Positions 42,339 to 52,456 are shown, counted from the stretch's first letter. The stretch: DNA of 64,000 bases from an uncultured Eubacterium sp. (GCA_910586225.1 CAJUIL010000003.1:1-64000), one strand, 5' to 3'. Translations and numbers: made by a program. The notes: generated from the sequence alone by a model not told the origin.

Positions 42339-43271
42339 TCACTCTAAATTTTCATCAAAAAATCGCGCGGCATTTTTCCAGAACATTTTTTCAGACACAT
42401 CGTTTCCCATGCCTGCACGTTCCAGCTCTGATCTCAAAAACGGAATCGACTGTATGCCTTCGATGCCATACACCAGCTCATTTCCGCAGCCGTCAAGGTC
42501 GCCGCCAAGAGCCAGAATATCCTCTCCGCCCAGCTCCAGCACCGCATCAATATGCCGCAGTAATTGGCCGATATCTGGCTGTGCACCGACAAACTCCCGG
42601 TAAAAATTCATTCCAAGCAGCCCTTTTCTGCGTATCAGCTCCCGGATATGCTCTTTTTTGAGATTCCGCGGATGGCCGCAGATCTCCCGGACATTGGAAT
42701 GCGACGCAATGACTGGACGATCTGTCAGCTGGAACACCTCCTCCACTCCTTGGTCTGATAAATGCGAAAGATCCAAAATAACCTGCTGGCGTACCAGCCG
42801 GCGCACAAGCGCACAGCCCTCCTTGGTCAGCCCCTTCGACTGGTCTGAAACCGCACCGCAGCCATATGTATTCTCATAATTCCACGTCAGCATGGCAAAC
42901 CGGATCCCAAGCCTTTGCAGCTGGTCCACAAGCTCCCCCATCACCGACAGATCCTCGACCGATAAAAACACAGCCGCCTTTCCCTGCGCGTGCGCCTGGC
43001 GCATATCCTCCGCATCCTGGCACCATTTCACATAAGCCGCCTGTTCCAGCAGCAGCCGCATCGCGGCTTGATACATCTGCCAAAATACCTCCTCGGTCGG
43101 CATTCCTGTACGTGCCAGCTCCTCTTTGTCTTTCCAGAGCGCAAAAATCTGCGTATAACGTCCAGCAAAGCGTCGTACCCTTGCCAGATCCACACAGCAG
43201 CTATTTTTCATCAGTGTTTCTGACGCGGGAATTTCTGTCAATGTATCTGCATGGCAGTCAAAATAATCCAT
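42339..43271 (-). CDS. Membrane-dipeptidase family (M19) metallopeptidase
   Basis: A 310-residue zinc dipeptidase of the renal dipeptidase family. The metal-site H-x-D is at the start (YFDCHADTLTEI), followed by AVFLSVEDLSVMGE with its bridging acidic residue, DLSHLSDQGVEEVFQLTDRP and VIASHSNVREICGHPRN. No signal peptide is present, so it acts in the cytoplasm on dipeptides. Family assignment is firm; substrate is unknown. Confidence 0.92.
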   Translation of the reverse strand: MDYFDCHADTLTEIPASETLMKNSCCVDLARVRRFAGRYTQIFALWKDKEELARTGMPTEEVFWQMYQAAMRLLLEQAAYVKWCQDAEDMRQAHAQGKAAVFLSVEDLSVMGELVDQLQRLGIRFAMLTWNYENTYGCGAVSDQSKGLTKEGCALVRRLVRQQVILDLSHLSDQGVEEVFQLTDRPVIASHSNVREICGHPRNLKKEHIRELIRRKGLLGMNFYREFVGAQPDIGQLLRHIDAVLELGGEDILALGGDLDGCGNELVYGIEGIQSIPFLRSELERAGMGNDVSEKMFWKNAARFFDENLE

Positions 43272-43382
43272 AAGAACGCATCCCTTCTATAAAGTTATCC
43301 ATCATTGCTGTATCTGGTGTATTATAACGCAAACCGCTTCCTATTTCCAGACGAATCCTGTCTACAGGCCGCTTTCTGAAAA

Positions 43383-43422
43383 TAAAAAAGGCAGCTGATC
43401 ACCCGCTAAGATGACCGCTGCC
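43383..43422 (-). terminator. Terminator after the truncated lipoprotein copy
   Basis: On the minus strand GGCAGC pairs with GCTGCC, with further internal TCA/TGA pairing, followed by a T-rich run. It separates the paralogue pair from the dipeptidase gene. Confidence 0.65.
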
Positions 43423-43457
43423 CTAGTATTTCTCTATTCTCTTTTTCCATACAAATT

Positions 43458-44036
43458 TTACGTCTGACTGCTCAATACGTTATAGACAGCCAGATTATGC
43501 GCGTCCCATTCCATACCTTTCCCGCCATCTGCTTCCTGGTCCGAAAAGACTACAGAAACCATTCTGGCATGATCTTTGAAAAAATCCCAATTTTCTTCAT
43601 TCAGCCCATCGCGGCAGTACTGCCAGTTCTTTTGGTATGTCTCCATATCCTTTTCCGAAAGAACGTCCCCTAGGATACTGCTGCCCCAGTATTGCACGGA
43701 TTCGGTTTCTTTCCAAGGCTCCAGCTTCATCGTCTTTTCATTTTCCGGGTCCATCCAGCCGTTAAAAGGATAATATTCCGAAACTGTCGCGCCATAAGCC
43801 TGTTCCGCCTTTTCTTTCACCGGCTTTAGATCCGCATCCTGCGGATAATACGCCTGGATCCGGCACAGCTGATATTTCCCCTCACCATGCTGCGGCATTT
43901 GGTCAAAAGAAGAAAAGTCTATAAAATTGAAGAAAACACGTTCTGCTTTTAATCCGAATAGTTCGATATCCGCAATGCCAAAGCTGGTCGTTGCACTATT
44001 TTCCTCATAGCACCCCTCCCTCTTTAGATAGAACAA
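43458..44036 (-). pseudogene. 5'-truncated copy of the neighbouring lipoprotein gene
   Basis: The frame aligns with the 44105-44794 lipoprotein from its middle onward: shared pattern FGIADIELFGLKAERVFFNF against EFELFGIKTKHTSFQFLDF, then a shared QYP/AYYP-D-DAD segment, and similar C-termini. The signal peptide and first 40 or so residues are absent. The listed ATG has a plausible GAGGG site nearby, so a short cytoplasmic product is possible. I read it as a truncated tandem duplicate. Confidence 0.6.
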
Positions 44037-44104
44037 TACTTCTCATTTGTATACACATAGATTAACAGACTTGAGATGCTTTTGCAACTGCTTTTCATAT
44101 GCCC

Positions 44105-44794
44105 CTAGGGTACAGAGCGCGCAACCTGCTCCTTTACCGCATCCCACACACCCTCATGGTAGGCAAAAAACATCAGGCTCTTCGAATCTTTTTGCAAAAG
44201 AATCGCATTCATCTTCGCTGTGTGGATAAACGTATCCCATGCTTCTTCATCCGTAAGGCTTTTCAGAAACGGCTTCCATGCCTGATAATAAGCCGCAGAC
44301 TCTTTTTCAGGAATCTGCTCAGATACATCCTGCGTTCCCCATACCTTTATCTGTTCCGAATCTTTAAAAGTTTCAGGTCCGAACATACCCAAAAAAGCGT
44401 TCAATTCATACAAAGTAATCTCTGGCAGCGGTTCTCCGTATCGTTTCTTCAATTCTTCACATACGCTGTCCATATCCGCGTCATCTGGATACTGCGCGAC
44501 CACTTCACAAAAACGATAGTTTCCCTGATCCGCAAAATCTAAAAATTGAAAGCTAGTGTGTTTTGTCTTGATCCCAAACAGCTCAAATTCATTTACGATA
44601 AAGGCGGATCCCCTGCCAGATTCTTCGGAAACATCAAGATCCTCATCCTGGAGCTTCAATGCCTCCTTTGCCTCTTTTGGCGTCATCCCCCAGGCAAGGC
44701 CTGGAAAATTCAGGCTGGGATCTTCTTTCTTTCCACAAGAACATAGGAAAATAGAAAGAAGGCAGACGATACATAAACATATTTTTTTCTTCAT
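44105..44794 (-). CDS. Lipoprotein of unknown function
   Basis: A 229-residue lipoprotein with signal KKKICLCIVCLLSIFLCSCG (lipid Cys near residue 20). The mature part begins PSLNFPGLAWGMTPKEAKEA, similar to small beta/alpha proteins that begin W-G-x-[ST]-x-x-[ED]-[AV] and are found in many Firmicutes. Function is unknown. AGGAGG precedes the ATG. The gene downstream is a truncated paralogue. Confidence 0.75.
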   Translation of the reverse strand: MKKKICLCIVCLLSIFLCSCGKKEDPSLNFPGLAWGMTPKEAKEALKLQDEDLDVSEESGRGSAFIVNEFELFGIKTKHTSFQFLDFADQGNYRFCEVVAQYPDDADMDSVCEELKKRYGEPLPEITLYELNAFLGMFGPETFKDSEQIKVWGTQDVSEQIPEKESAAYYQAWKPFLKSLTDEEAWDTFIHTAKMNAILLQKDSKSLMFFAYHEGVWDAVKEQVARSVP

Positions 44795-45064
44795 ACTGAT
44801 GCACCTCCTAATCTAAATAATCGTATATGCTGTAGTCAAAAGCCATATCATGTCGTCCTGAATATAATAAATATTATAACACAATTCAAATCCAAAAACA
44901 ACGTATGATTCGAATATACACCGATTCCTCTGCACATGATCCTGTAAAAGTTCACCCCTTTGTATGCAGACGATAGACGCTTCCCCGGATATGAAAACAG
45001 ACAGGCAGCATCCCATACTTCCTGTCCATTTTATCCGTTCTATTATTTATTAATATTTATTATA

Positions 45065-46774
45065 TCAAAACTTAAATTTATCCATCAGCTCTACCATTGC
45101 CTCTACCTGCGCCTTTTGCTCTTCACTGACAGCCGCGGTTTCCTCAGAGGTGGCTGAGTTATTGTCCACAACCGCAGATACTTGCTGCAGGTTCGACTGC
45201 ACCTTGCGCATATGCTCGACATCCGTCTGGAGCATCACGGCAATCTGGCTCATTGTCTCCGTAGCCGCACTTGCTCCAACCATTACCTCGTCCATATTTG
45301 CGGCAGTCTCATCTGCAATCGCAATACCACTGTCTACGGCCGCGATCGCAGTCTCGATCAGCTTTGTCGTCTGTCCTGCCGCACGCGCGGATTCTTCCGC
45401 CAGACTCTTCACCTGGTCCGCCACGACCGCAAAGCCTTTTCCTGCTTCTCCGGCTCTTGCCGCTTCGATCGCAGCGTTTAAAGACAACAGGTTTGTCTGC
45501 GACGCAATATCCTCGATCGTGCCGATGATCGTACCGATCTGTTCGGAGCAGCGGCTGATCTCGCCGATCGCCTTTTTTAATTCCTGCATCTTTGCATTGC
45601 CCTGCGTCAGCGTCGCGCCTGCCTGTGACGCAATGTCCACAGACTCCTGCGCCTTTTTCACATTCCGCTCCATACTCTGCGTCATTTCGTCAAATACGTG
45701 CACCAGCTCTGACACCTGTCCGGCCTGATCGGTACTGCCTTCTGCCAGATCCTCCGCAGCAAACGCAAGCTGCTCCGAGCCGCTGTCAATCTGTACCGAT
45801 ACTTCCTTTAACGTCGTCAGCGTCTCACGCATCTTACCGATGATCACTGTCAGCGACTCACGGATCTTAATAAATTCTCCAACATACTCCTGCTTCAGCT
45901 CAAGGTTGTAAAAGCCGTTGCCCATATGCTCAAGCACATCGGAAATTTCCTGTATCATATGCAGCAGGTTGTTTTTCATAAATGCGATCGCCGTCACCAT
46001 GCTGCCAACCTCACTGTCATCCTCCTTTAGATCCAGTGGCTCGCTGAAATCTCCGTCCGCAAGCGCCGCCATCTGGTCTGACACTTTCTTGATCGGCTCC
46101 AAAAGCTGGGATGTCGAAAAACGAATGATCAGTATAATGTGCCAGATAATATATACAAAGGAGCACATCAGCAAAAGCGCCAATACGATCTGTATGACCT
46201 TTAATACCTTTTGCTGGCTTTCCTTGCGTGCATTGATAGACCGAATCGTCTCATCGGTCTTTGCGTTGATCTGATCAACGGCATCCCCGTATTCCAGACT
46301 GAACACCTGTCTTTGCGCTTCCTGCAGATCCCCCTTATCTGCCGCCTCAAGCGCACGTTCTTCAGACGGAACAAGATTCTCCGACAAGCTTGCTATCTCG
46401 TCCAAGCTTGCCCATTCTTGCTTCGTAAGCCCACACTTTTCTAAGGCTGCGCGCGCTTTTTCACGGTTCTGGTCTTCGTTAAGCTCCTTCCAGTATGCAT
46501 CCTTGTATTTTTTCTCTCCTGTAACCGCAAAAGAACGCACCTCATATGTAAGCGTCTTAGAACCGACACGGTACTGGTCGAGCGAAAGAGCCGCTGTCAG
46601 CTGAACGGTCTGCATATTGGACAACACCAGATTAAAAACCGCAAATGACAGCATCAAAACCACACCCGTCCCTACTGCAATAAACGCCTGCTTCACCAGC
46701 CTGCGGAGCTGTCCTTCCTGGCTGTTTTTCCCTAACCCTGTATGCTTTTCCTTTCTCATATACTTTCTCCTCAC
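45065..46774 (-). CDS. Methyl-accepting chemotaxis protein
   Basis: A 569-residue transmembrane receptor: membrane helix about 30-50, a four-helix-type sensor (YRVGSKTLTYEVRSFAVTGE), second membrane helix about 195-220, HAMP, then a signalling domain with the conserved hairpin EDIASQTNLLSLNAAIEAAR and AGEAGKGFAVVADQVKSLAE. It would signal to CheA/CheW, which are not in this window. No C-terminal CheR-docking pentapeptide is visible. Confidence 0.95.
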   Translation of the reverse strand: MRRKYMRKEKHTGLGKNSQEGQLRRLVKQAFIAVGTGVVLMLSFAVFNLVLSNMQTVQLTAALSLDQYRVGSKTLTYEVRSFAVTGEKKYKDAYWKELNEDQNREKARAALEKCGLTKQEWASLDEIASLSENLVPSEERALEAADKGDLQEAQRQVFSLEYGDAVDQINAKTDETIRSINARKESQQKVLKVIQIVLALLLMCSFVYIIWHIILIIRFSTSQLLEPIKKVSDQMAALADGDFSEPLDLKEDDSEVGSMVTAIAFMKNNLLHMIQEISDVLEHMGNGFYNLELKQEYVGEFIKIRESLTVIIGKMRETLTTLKEVSVQIDSGSEQLAFAAEDLAEGSTDQAGQVSELVHVFDEMTQSMERNVKKAQESVDIASQAGATLTQGNAKMQELKKAIGEISRCSEQIGTIIGTIEDIASQTNLLSLNAAIEAARAGEAGKGFAVVADQVKSLAEESARAAGQTTKLIETAIAAVDSGIAIADETAANMDEVMVGASAATETMSQIAVMLQTDVEHMRKVQSNLQQVSAVVDNNSATSEETAAVSEEQKAQVEAMVELMDKFKF

Positions 46775-46804
46775 TTTGTAATATCAGTTTTACATACTAA
46801 ATCT

Positions 46805-46833
46805 ATTATACTCAACCATTTCCAGCGGGTCAA
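46805..46833 (-). promoter_or_regulatory. Promoter of the chemotaxis receptor gene
   Basis: TTGACC and TATAAT are separated by exactly 17 bases on the minus strand, about 30 bases before the start codon. Confidence 0.75.
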
Positions 46834-46844
46834 GGATTAAAGTT

Positions 46845-48092
46845 TTAAATACGCCAGACAGCTGTCACACACATCTGCCCATCCTGCGGGCTGGCAAAAA
46901 TATCTCCTCCCATCCGATGCATCAGCGTGCGGCAAATATAGAGTCCCAGTCCGCTTCCCGTACTGCTTCCTGCGTTTGAGCCCCTCCAAAAGCTGTCGAA
47001 TATATGCGGCAGCTCCGCATCCGGCAGCGTATTACCGCTGTTTTTAACGGTTACAAGTACACACCCCTCCTCCTCGGAAAACGTAAGGCGAACGGCCCTC
47101 CCATCTCCATACTTCACCGCGTTTTCCATTAAGTTATACAGCACCTCCACGCTCCGCTGCAGATCACCCTGCAGCATACAGTCCGCATAGTGCTCTACGA
47201 TAAATTCCGTATGCAGCAGTCTCAGCTTATCGTCGTAATATGCTGTCGTCCGTTCAACCAGCTGCGACAGATAAAAGCTTTCCTGTACGACCTCAAGCTG
47301 CAGAAAATCCTCGCCGGAGGCTTTGATCAAATGCGTCACAAATTCTCCGATCTCATCCGCCTTTGTATGGATGCTCTCTGCAGCCTCCTTTAGCTGCGTC
47401 TCATCCGCGTACATATGCCTGGAAATTACTTTTGCATATAATTTTATTGCTGAAAGCGGTGTTTTTATATCATGTGAAACAGACAGAACGAGTGTTTTTT
47501 GATCGCGCTGCAGCTTGAGTTCCCGTTTTTTCTGCTGCTCCATCGACTCCCGCAAGAGATCGACGCCCCATGCAAACCGACCGAAAAAACGATTCCTAGA
47601 CTCCGGCACCGGGACTGCCAGCTGGCCCTTCGCAAGCGCGAACGGAACATCGCGAAACGCTTCAAACGGCTTGATAATATTCCTGCGCACATAAAACAGC
47701 ACAAATACCAGCAGTAAAAGCAGCGCTCCAAGCGCGAGATCAACACCTAAAACAAGCCGCTTTCCAAGCGACGCGGCTTGTACCGCATAGTCAAACCGGT
47801 AAACCGACTCCCCAATCTGTCGAAACACAGCGTCGCTTCCTGTACCCGCTAAAAAATCCTCGGTCAAAGCCTCTGCCGGACAGCGCTCCACATGATACAC
47901 ATACTGGCAGTCCGTCAGCCTTACTGCTTTGTATCCGTCTGCGGCAATCTGCCTTACAAGCCTTTCCGTTTCCACACGATACATCCGATTCTCTTTATTT
48001 TGGCTGTTCGAATGCAAAAATAAATTCGTAATGATAAAAATGGCTGCAGCTGTCCATAAGACAGCTGCAGTAAATGTACGAAAGCTTTTCAT
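46845..48092 (-). CDS. Sensor histidine kinase
   Basis: A 415-residue membrane kinase: two membrane helices (about 9-28 and 114-135) around a short extracytoplasmic loop, a HAMP-like linker, the H-box SVSHDIKTPLSAIKLYAKVI near residue 215, then N box NLMENAVKYGD and G2 GSSTGSGLGLYICRTLMHRM. The start at 48092 has AAAGGA 6 bases upstream and lies 10 bases after the response regulator stop. It pairs with that regulator and the ABC transporter upstream. Confidence 0.92.
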   Translation of the reverse strand: MKSFRTFTAAVLWTAAAIFIITNLFLHSNSQNKENRMYRVETERLVRQIAADGYKAVRLTDCQYVYHVERCPAEALTEDFLAGTGSDAVFRQIGESVYRFDYAVQAASLGKRLVLGVDLALGALLLLLVFVLFYVRRNIIKPFEAFRDVPFALAKGQLAVPVPESRNRFFGRFAWGVDLLRESMEQQKKRELKLQRDQKTLVLSVSHDIKTPLSAIKLYAKVISRHMYADETQLKEAAESIHTKADEIGEFVTHLIKASGEDFLQLEVVQESFYLSQLVERTTAYYDDKLRLLHTEFIVEHYADCMLQGDLQRSVEVLYNLMENAVKYGDGRAVRLTFSEEEGCVLVTVKNSGNTLPDAELPHIFDSFWRGSNAGSSTGSGLGLYICRTLMHRMGGDIFASPQDGQMCVTAVWRI

Positions 48093-48102
48093 ATTTTTTC
48101 CT

Positions 48103-48792
48103 TTATTCTCCCGCGGACGCGCCGCCTGCCCGGTACTGGTATCCAATGCCCCAGACCGTTACGATCCGCTTTGGTTTTTTCGGGTCATCCTCGATCTTCT
48201 GCCGCAGCCATTTGATATGAACCGTCAACGTCTGCGGCTCAGAAAAGCTGTCCATGCCCCAGATCCTTCCAAACAAGTATTCCTTACGCAGCACCTTGCC
48301 TTTTTGCTCCATAAGAAGCTGCAGCAGGTCAAACTCCTTCGCGGTCAGATCCAGCGCAATGTCGTTTTTCCATACGGTACGGCTGCTTTTCAGCAGACGC
48401 AGGTTTCCATCCACAAGCGCATCCCCGGAATATCTGCGTTTAAAGATATTGCCGATCTTCGCCAGCATGATATCAATATCATAGGGTTTTTCGATATAAT
48501 CATCCGCACCGAGCAGCAGTCCGTTCAGCTGGTCTTCCTTCTGGTTTTTCGCGCTTACAATCAAGATAGGCGTATCAAAAGTATCACGAATCCTTTTACA
48601 AACCGCGAAGCCATCGATCCCAGGCAGCATAATATCCAAAACGACCAGCTTTGGGCTGCATTCCTCATATAGCTCCAGTGCCCGTTCCCCAGTATCCGCG
48701 GTAAGCACGGTATAGCTTTCCGCGCGTAAAAATCCGCACAGCAGGCTCGCAAGCTCTTTGTTATCCTCTACCACTAAGATATCCACTACCAT
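48103..48792 (-). CDS. OmpR/PhoB-family response regulator
   Basis: A 229-residue regulator: receiver domain with phospho-Asp in KLVVLDIMLPGIDGFAVCKR (near residue 52) and Lys in IVSAKNQKEDQ; winged-helix DNA-binding domain with LTAKEFDLLQLLMEQKGKVL and TLTVHIKWLRQKIEDDPKKP. It overlaps the upstream ABC ATPase gene by 7 bases and precedes the kinase, forming one operon. Confidence 0.95.
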   Translation of the reverse strand: MVVDILVVEDNKELASLLCGFLRAESYTVLTADTGERALELYEECSPKLVVLDIMLPGIDGFAVCKRIRDTFDTPILIVSAKNQKEDQLNGLLLGADDYIEKPYDIDIMLAKIGNIFKRRYSGDALVDGNLRLLKSSRTVWKNDIALDLTAKEFDLLQLLMEQKGKVLRKEYLFGRIWGMDSFSEPQTLTVHIKWLRQKIEDDPKKPKRIVTVWGIGYQYRAGGASAGE

Positions 48793-49553
48793 CCCATCTC
48801 CATCAGCCAGCCGTTCAGCGTCCGTTCCCTATCCCGCAGACTGGTTACAGACGTATATCTGCCAAGCTCATATTCTCCTTGGATATTGCCGTCTACAATA
48901 TAAAGCACCCTGGAACACTTTGCCGCTACCTTGGCGTCGTGCGTGACCAGCATCACCGTTGTACCATCCGCGTTGATCTTCGCCAGCTCCTCCATAACCT
49001 CCTCGGACGACGCGCGATTTAACGCCCCAGTCGGCTCATCCGCAAAAATCATCTTCGGACGGTTCACCATGCTGCGGCAAATACACGCGCGCTGCAGCTG
49101 TCCGCCGGACACCTCATGGATATCATGATCCGCGATCTCCATAATGCCGAGCCGCCGCATGAGATCCTGACCGTAGCGCACGTGCTCTTTGCGCCTCTTC
49201 CGATTTTTCCCGGACTGGCAGGCTGGAAGGATAATATTATCAAGGATGGTTAGATTTTTCAGCATATACATCTGCTGGAAAATAAAGCCCATCTCATCCA
49301 GCCGCAGATCTGCCAGCTCCTTTGCAGACATTTGCGTGATGCTTTTGCCGCAAAAACGCACCTCGCCTGCCGTTATGGAATCCATGCCGGACACTGTGTA
49401 CAGCAGCGTAGACTTTCCAGAACCGGACGGCCCCATGACTGCGGTCATTTCCCCTTCTTGGACAGTCAGGTTTACATTTCTAAGAACATGGTTCTGGCGT
49501 TTATTCACAATATATGTTTTGCACAAGTTTTTTACTTCCAATACGTTTTCCAT
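48786..49553 (-). CDS. ABC transporter ATP-binding protein (MacB/Bce type)
   Basis: A 255-residue ATPase. Walker A is MGPSGSGKSTLLYTVSGMDS, the signature is VSGGQLQRACICRSMVNRP, Walker B is MIFADEPTGALN, and the H-loop is MLVTHDAKVAAKCSR. AAGGAGAG precedes the ATG at 49551-49553. The permease lies just upstream and the two-component system just downstream, as in antimicrobial-peptide sensing and resistance modules. This operon is complete, unlike the decayed one at 14.7-16.7 kb. Confidence 0.95.
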   Translation of the reverse strand: MENVLEVKNLCKTYIVNKRQNHVLRNVNLTVQEGEMTAVMGPSGSGKSTLLYTVSGMDSITAGEVRFCGKSITQMSAKELADLRLDEMGFIFQQMYMLKNLTILDNIILPACQSGKNRKRRKEHVRYGQDLMRRLGIMEIADHDIHEVSGGQLQRACICRSMVNRPKMIFADEPTGALNRASSEEVMEELAKINADGTTVMLVTHDAKVAAKCSRVLYIVDGNIQGEYELGRYTSVTSLRDRERTLNGWLMEMGW

Positions 49554-49598
49554 ACTTCTCTCCTTTATTTTAACTGATCTGATCCCCATATGCAATCG

Positions 49599-51950
49599 TT
49601 ATTCCACATTCGAAGCATCCATGACGCTGATCCGTCTTACCTGCAAAGCCGTAAGCAGGCTGGCACATACCGTAACCACAAATACCAGCAGCGGATACAG
49701 CACATAAACTTCCAGCGGCCGTACTTCAAACGTAATATTCTGCGCGCCCATCATCCGGAAAATCGGGCCGATCAAAAGCTGGGACAACGGCGCCTGGCAC
49801 AATGCGCCGAGTATGGTCGCAAGCAGCAGCACGATCCCAATCCGAAGCGTCTGCCAGACAGCAAGCGATCCGTTTTGAAAGCCCATCGCCTTTAACATAG
49901 CAATCTCCCCTTTTTCCTTTGTCAAAAAGCTCTTTACCATCAACACCGATACGAGCATATTGATGCACAATACAACAGCCAGTATCAAATATTTCACACC
50001 CTGCAGCTGTCCGCTCACATCTCCGATCATCTCATTAATATACTCCCCAGCAGTATAGACCTCGTATTCTGGAAACAGTTCTTGGAGCAGCTGGATGCGC
50101 TGTTTTCTCTCGCTCCCTCCCGGCTCATCCGTATACCGCAGCTGGATGCCAAAGCTGCCGAATATATAACGGTAATCCAGTTTTTCTTCCTCATAAAACC
50201 GGATGCCCTCGCCCAGATTATTCATTGTCTGAAACACGGCAGTCACTAGGTACTTTCCCTCAGCTTCCCCATTTTGGATCGTCACCGTATCTCCGATGTG
50301 TGCGCCGATGCGGTCTGCAATCAGATGCGAAATGCCTACCTCTCCGTGATCACGCGGCGCACTGCCCTCCAGATAGACGTACTGGTCAGCCGTAACATCA
50401 CCGACTCCCTGGAATGCCAACGATGTTTCTTTCTCGTCCTCGTCTTGAAACGCAATATTCATACGAAACAGCACCTCCTGATATACCTGTGCCTTTACCC
50501 CATGCTCAGAAAGCTTGCTTTTTACTTCGTTTAGATGATCCACAATCGTCCTGCGGTTATTGTCATCCGCATGAAAAAGCTGTTCCTTGCTGATCACATG
50601 ATCGCATGGCGCCATACTAAACCAAGTGATCAGCTGGTCAGACTGAAGCGTATGGATTGTATTAACTGGGATCACAACCAGCAAGATCCCGATCGTAAAA
50701 ATAAGGATCAATGCCGCATACCGCCGGATACCGCTTAAAATATCATTTAAGGCTAAATATAAAACAGCAGGCAGGCGCGAGCTGTGCAGCGCCAATGCAC
50801 TTTTACGCGCAAACCGCTCCCCGTTTTCCCCGTTTCTTATGGCGTCGATCGGAGAAAATTTCTTCATTTTACGTGTGCATGAATAGCTAAACAGCACAAC
50901 CACCGCTACGACCACTACTGCGCAAAGAACATTCCACAGCAAATTTCCGTCCGCCTCGATCATAATATTGTGCGACAGATTTTTCAGCATCAGCTTTCCA
51001 AACGGAATACTGCAAACCAGTCCGAGCCCGCCGCCAACAAGTGATATCGCAAAATATTTTACAATATATAGTCCGCGGATCCTGTAATCTGGGATACCAA
51101 TCGCCTTCATGACACCAATCTCCCGAAATTCCTCGCTCATTGTAAAAAGGATCGTAAACCGCAAAATAACCATAGAGATCAGGATCAGGCAGATACTCAC
51201 GACAAGCATGACGGCCGCAGTCACCATATCCATCACATACATCAGCCGGATTTCCTCCTTGCCAATATCCATCAGCACATTCAGTCCCAGCTGACGAAGC
51301 TTTTTGGTAAACGCTTCATCCTCTGTATATACACAGGTAAGATACATATGCGCTGCATCTGCTGAATCAAAATATGCATAATCCGCATCACTGACAAAAA
51401 TCCTTGTCATACTCGTCATCTCAGAGGCGAAAAGCGCATCCTTCACACTTCCCGCCACTTGGAGCTCTTTACTCTTTCCTCCGATCTCAAACCGGACGGC
51501 ATCCTGTACCCGTAGTCCCTCATCCTCTGTCACCTTCACCGACAGATAAATACTGCCATCTGCTACCTGCGTCACTTCTTTGTCGTCCCCGCCGAATATT
51601 CGGATCGAATCTCCTATCCGCGCTAACAAGACCGTATTATTGTATTCCAGACTTCCGCTGTCCTTGTACAAGTTTTTTGGGTCAATCTGCAGCGCTTCCT
51701 GCTGGAGCATCTGGATCTGCTCCTGTTCTGCAAATTCCGCAAACCGTCTCGCATCCTTTTCATCTGAAAAACAGATCATCCGATCCGGTACTCTTGCTTT
51801 TTCAAAAAACGTATCCAAAGCCGTCATAACGGATACCATATTATTCACGCTGCCTGCGATAAATGTAGCTGCTAGAACAATAAATACAAACAGGATCAGA
51901 TTCATCGTCTTTTTACGCCTCAGATCCTTTTTCAATATCTGCATATACAT
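49599..51950 (-). CDS. ABC transporter permease (FtsX type)
   Basis: A 783-residue permease with an N-terminal membrane helix (NLILFVFIVLAATFIAGSVN), a large extracytoplasmic domain, and two FtsX blocks (about 255-390 with EFREIGVMKAIGIPDYRIRG; about 665-780 with EKGEIAMLKAMGFQNGSLAV). The start at 51950 is chosen for AAAGGAG 8 bases upstream. It heads the permease-ATPase-regulator-kinase operon. Confidence 0.92.
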   Translation of the reverse strand: MYMQILKKDLRRKKTMNLILFVFIVLAATFIAGSVNNMVSVMTALDTFFEKARVPDRMICFSDEKDARRFAEFAEQEQIQMLQQEALQIDPKNLYKDSGSLEYNNTVLLARIGDSIRIFGGDDKEVTQVADGSIYLSVKVTEDEGLRVQDAVRFEIGGKSKELQVAGSVKDALFASEMTSMTRIFVSDADYAYFDSADAAHMYLTCVYTEDEAFTKKLRQLGLNVLMDIGKEEIRLMYVMDMVTAAVMLVVSICLILISMVILRFTILFTMSEEFREIGVMKAIGIPDYRIRGLYIVKYFAISLVGGGLGLVCSIPFGKLMLKNLSHNIMIEADGNLLWNVLCAVVVVAVVVLFSYSCTRKMKKFSPIDAIRNGENGERFARKSALALHSSRLPAVLYLALNDILSGIRRYAALILIFTIGILLVVIPVNTIHTLQSDQLITWFSMAPCDHVISKEQLFHADDNNRRTIVDHLNEVKSKLSEHGVKAQVYQEVLFRMNIAFQDEDEKETSLAFQGVGDVTADQYVYLEGSAPRDHGEVGISHLIADRIGAHIGDTVTIQNGEAEGKYLVTAVFQTMNNLGEGIRFYEEEKLDYRYIFGSFGIQLRYTDEPGGSERKQRIQLLQELFPEYEVYTAGEYINEMIGDVSGQLQGVKYLILAVVLCINMLVSVLMVKSFLTKEKGEIAMLKAMGFQNGSLAVWQTLRIGIVLLLATILGALCQAPLSQLLIGPIFRMMGAQNITFEVRPLEVYVLYPLLVFVVTVCASLLTALQVRRISVMDASNVE

Positions 51951-52031
51951 ATTGCCTGCTCCTTTCTTTGCCATAACATAAGCTTGCTTGATCTGCACTG
52001 AGTATAATACAGAAATTGTTAAATAATCCTT

Positions 52032-52063
52032 AAAAAAACCCGGCAATGTTACATTGCCGGGTT
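52032..52063 (-). terminator. Strong terminator after the HPr-like gene
   Basis: A perfect 12-bp stem (AACCCGGCAATG and its complement) with a three-base loop, followed on the minus strand by a T-run, 14 bases after the HPr-like stop. It isolates the ABC operon. Confidence 0.92.
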
Positions 52064-52076
52064 AAAAAAACAGATG

Positions 52077-52322
52077 CTATTTGCCTTCCATCATAAATTG
52101 TAAAAGGAACTTAATATCGTCTGGTTCGGATGCGATAAGCTCCATATCGTTGATAAAGGTGTTGTCTGAAAACAGTTTGCTGATCGCAATATATTTTGTC
52201 AGCTCAGATTTCAGATTCAGCCGGTCGCCCTCCTTGGAAACCAGCTCAACACTTCCCTTACACTGTTTTACCATCTCCAAAAACTGTTCTGGATCTTCTA
52301 TATTGTACATTTTTAGCTTCAT
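52077..52322 (-). CDS. HPr-like small protein
   Basis: An 80/81-residue protein beginning MKLKMYNIEDPEQFLEMVKQ, then KGSVELVSKEGDRLNLKSEL and LIASEPDDIKFLLQFM. Spacing of hydrophobics resembles HPr-fold proteins, but the GxHARPA phospho-His site is absent, so it cannot be a normal PTS phosphocarrier. GGAGGAG lies 5 bases before the ATG at 52320-52322. It has its own promoter and terminator. Assignment is tentative. Confidence 0.5.
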   Translation of the reverse strand: MKLKMYNIEDPEQFLEMVKQCKGSVELVSKEGDRLNLKSELTKYIAISKLFSDNTFINDMELIASEPDDIKFLLQFMMEGK

Positions 52323-52362
52323 AATGACTCCTCCATTCCCGCTGCAGCTACAGCGTACGTAT

Positions 52363-52391
52363 ATTCTAACACGCCTGTCTGGGATCAGCAA
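52363..52391 (-). promoter_or_regulatory. Promoter of the HPr-like gene
   Basis: TTGCTG and TAGAAT are spaced by 17 bases on the minus strand, about 40 bases before the start codon. Confidence 0.6.
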
Positions 52392-52456
52392 TTATAAATA
52401 TATACAAATTTTTTCACATTCCGAGAAAAAATTTGCAGCATTTTTATAGAATAGCG

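Noticed and set aside
44816..44850. TTGACT-N18-TAGATT promoter-like match before the 229-residue lipoprotein
   Set aside because: The -10 touches the ribosome-binding site, leaving no room for a leader.
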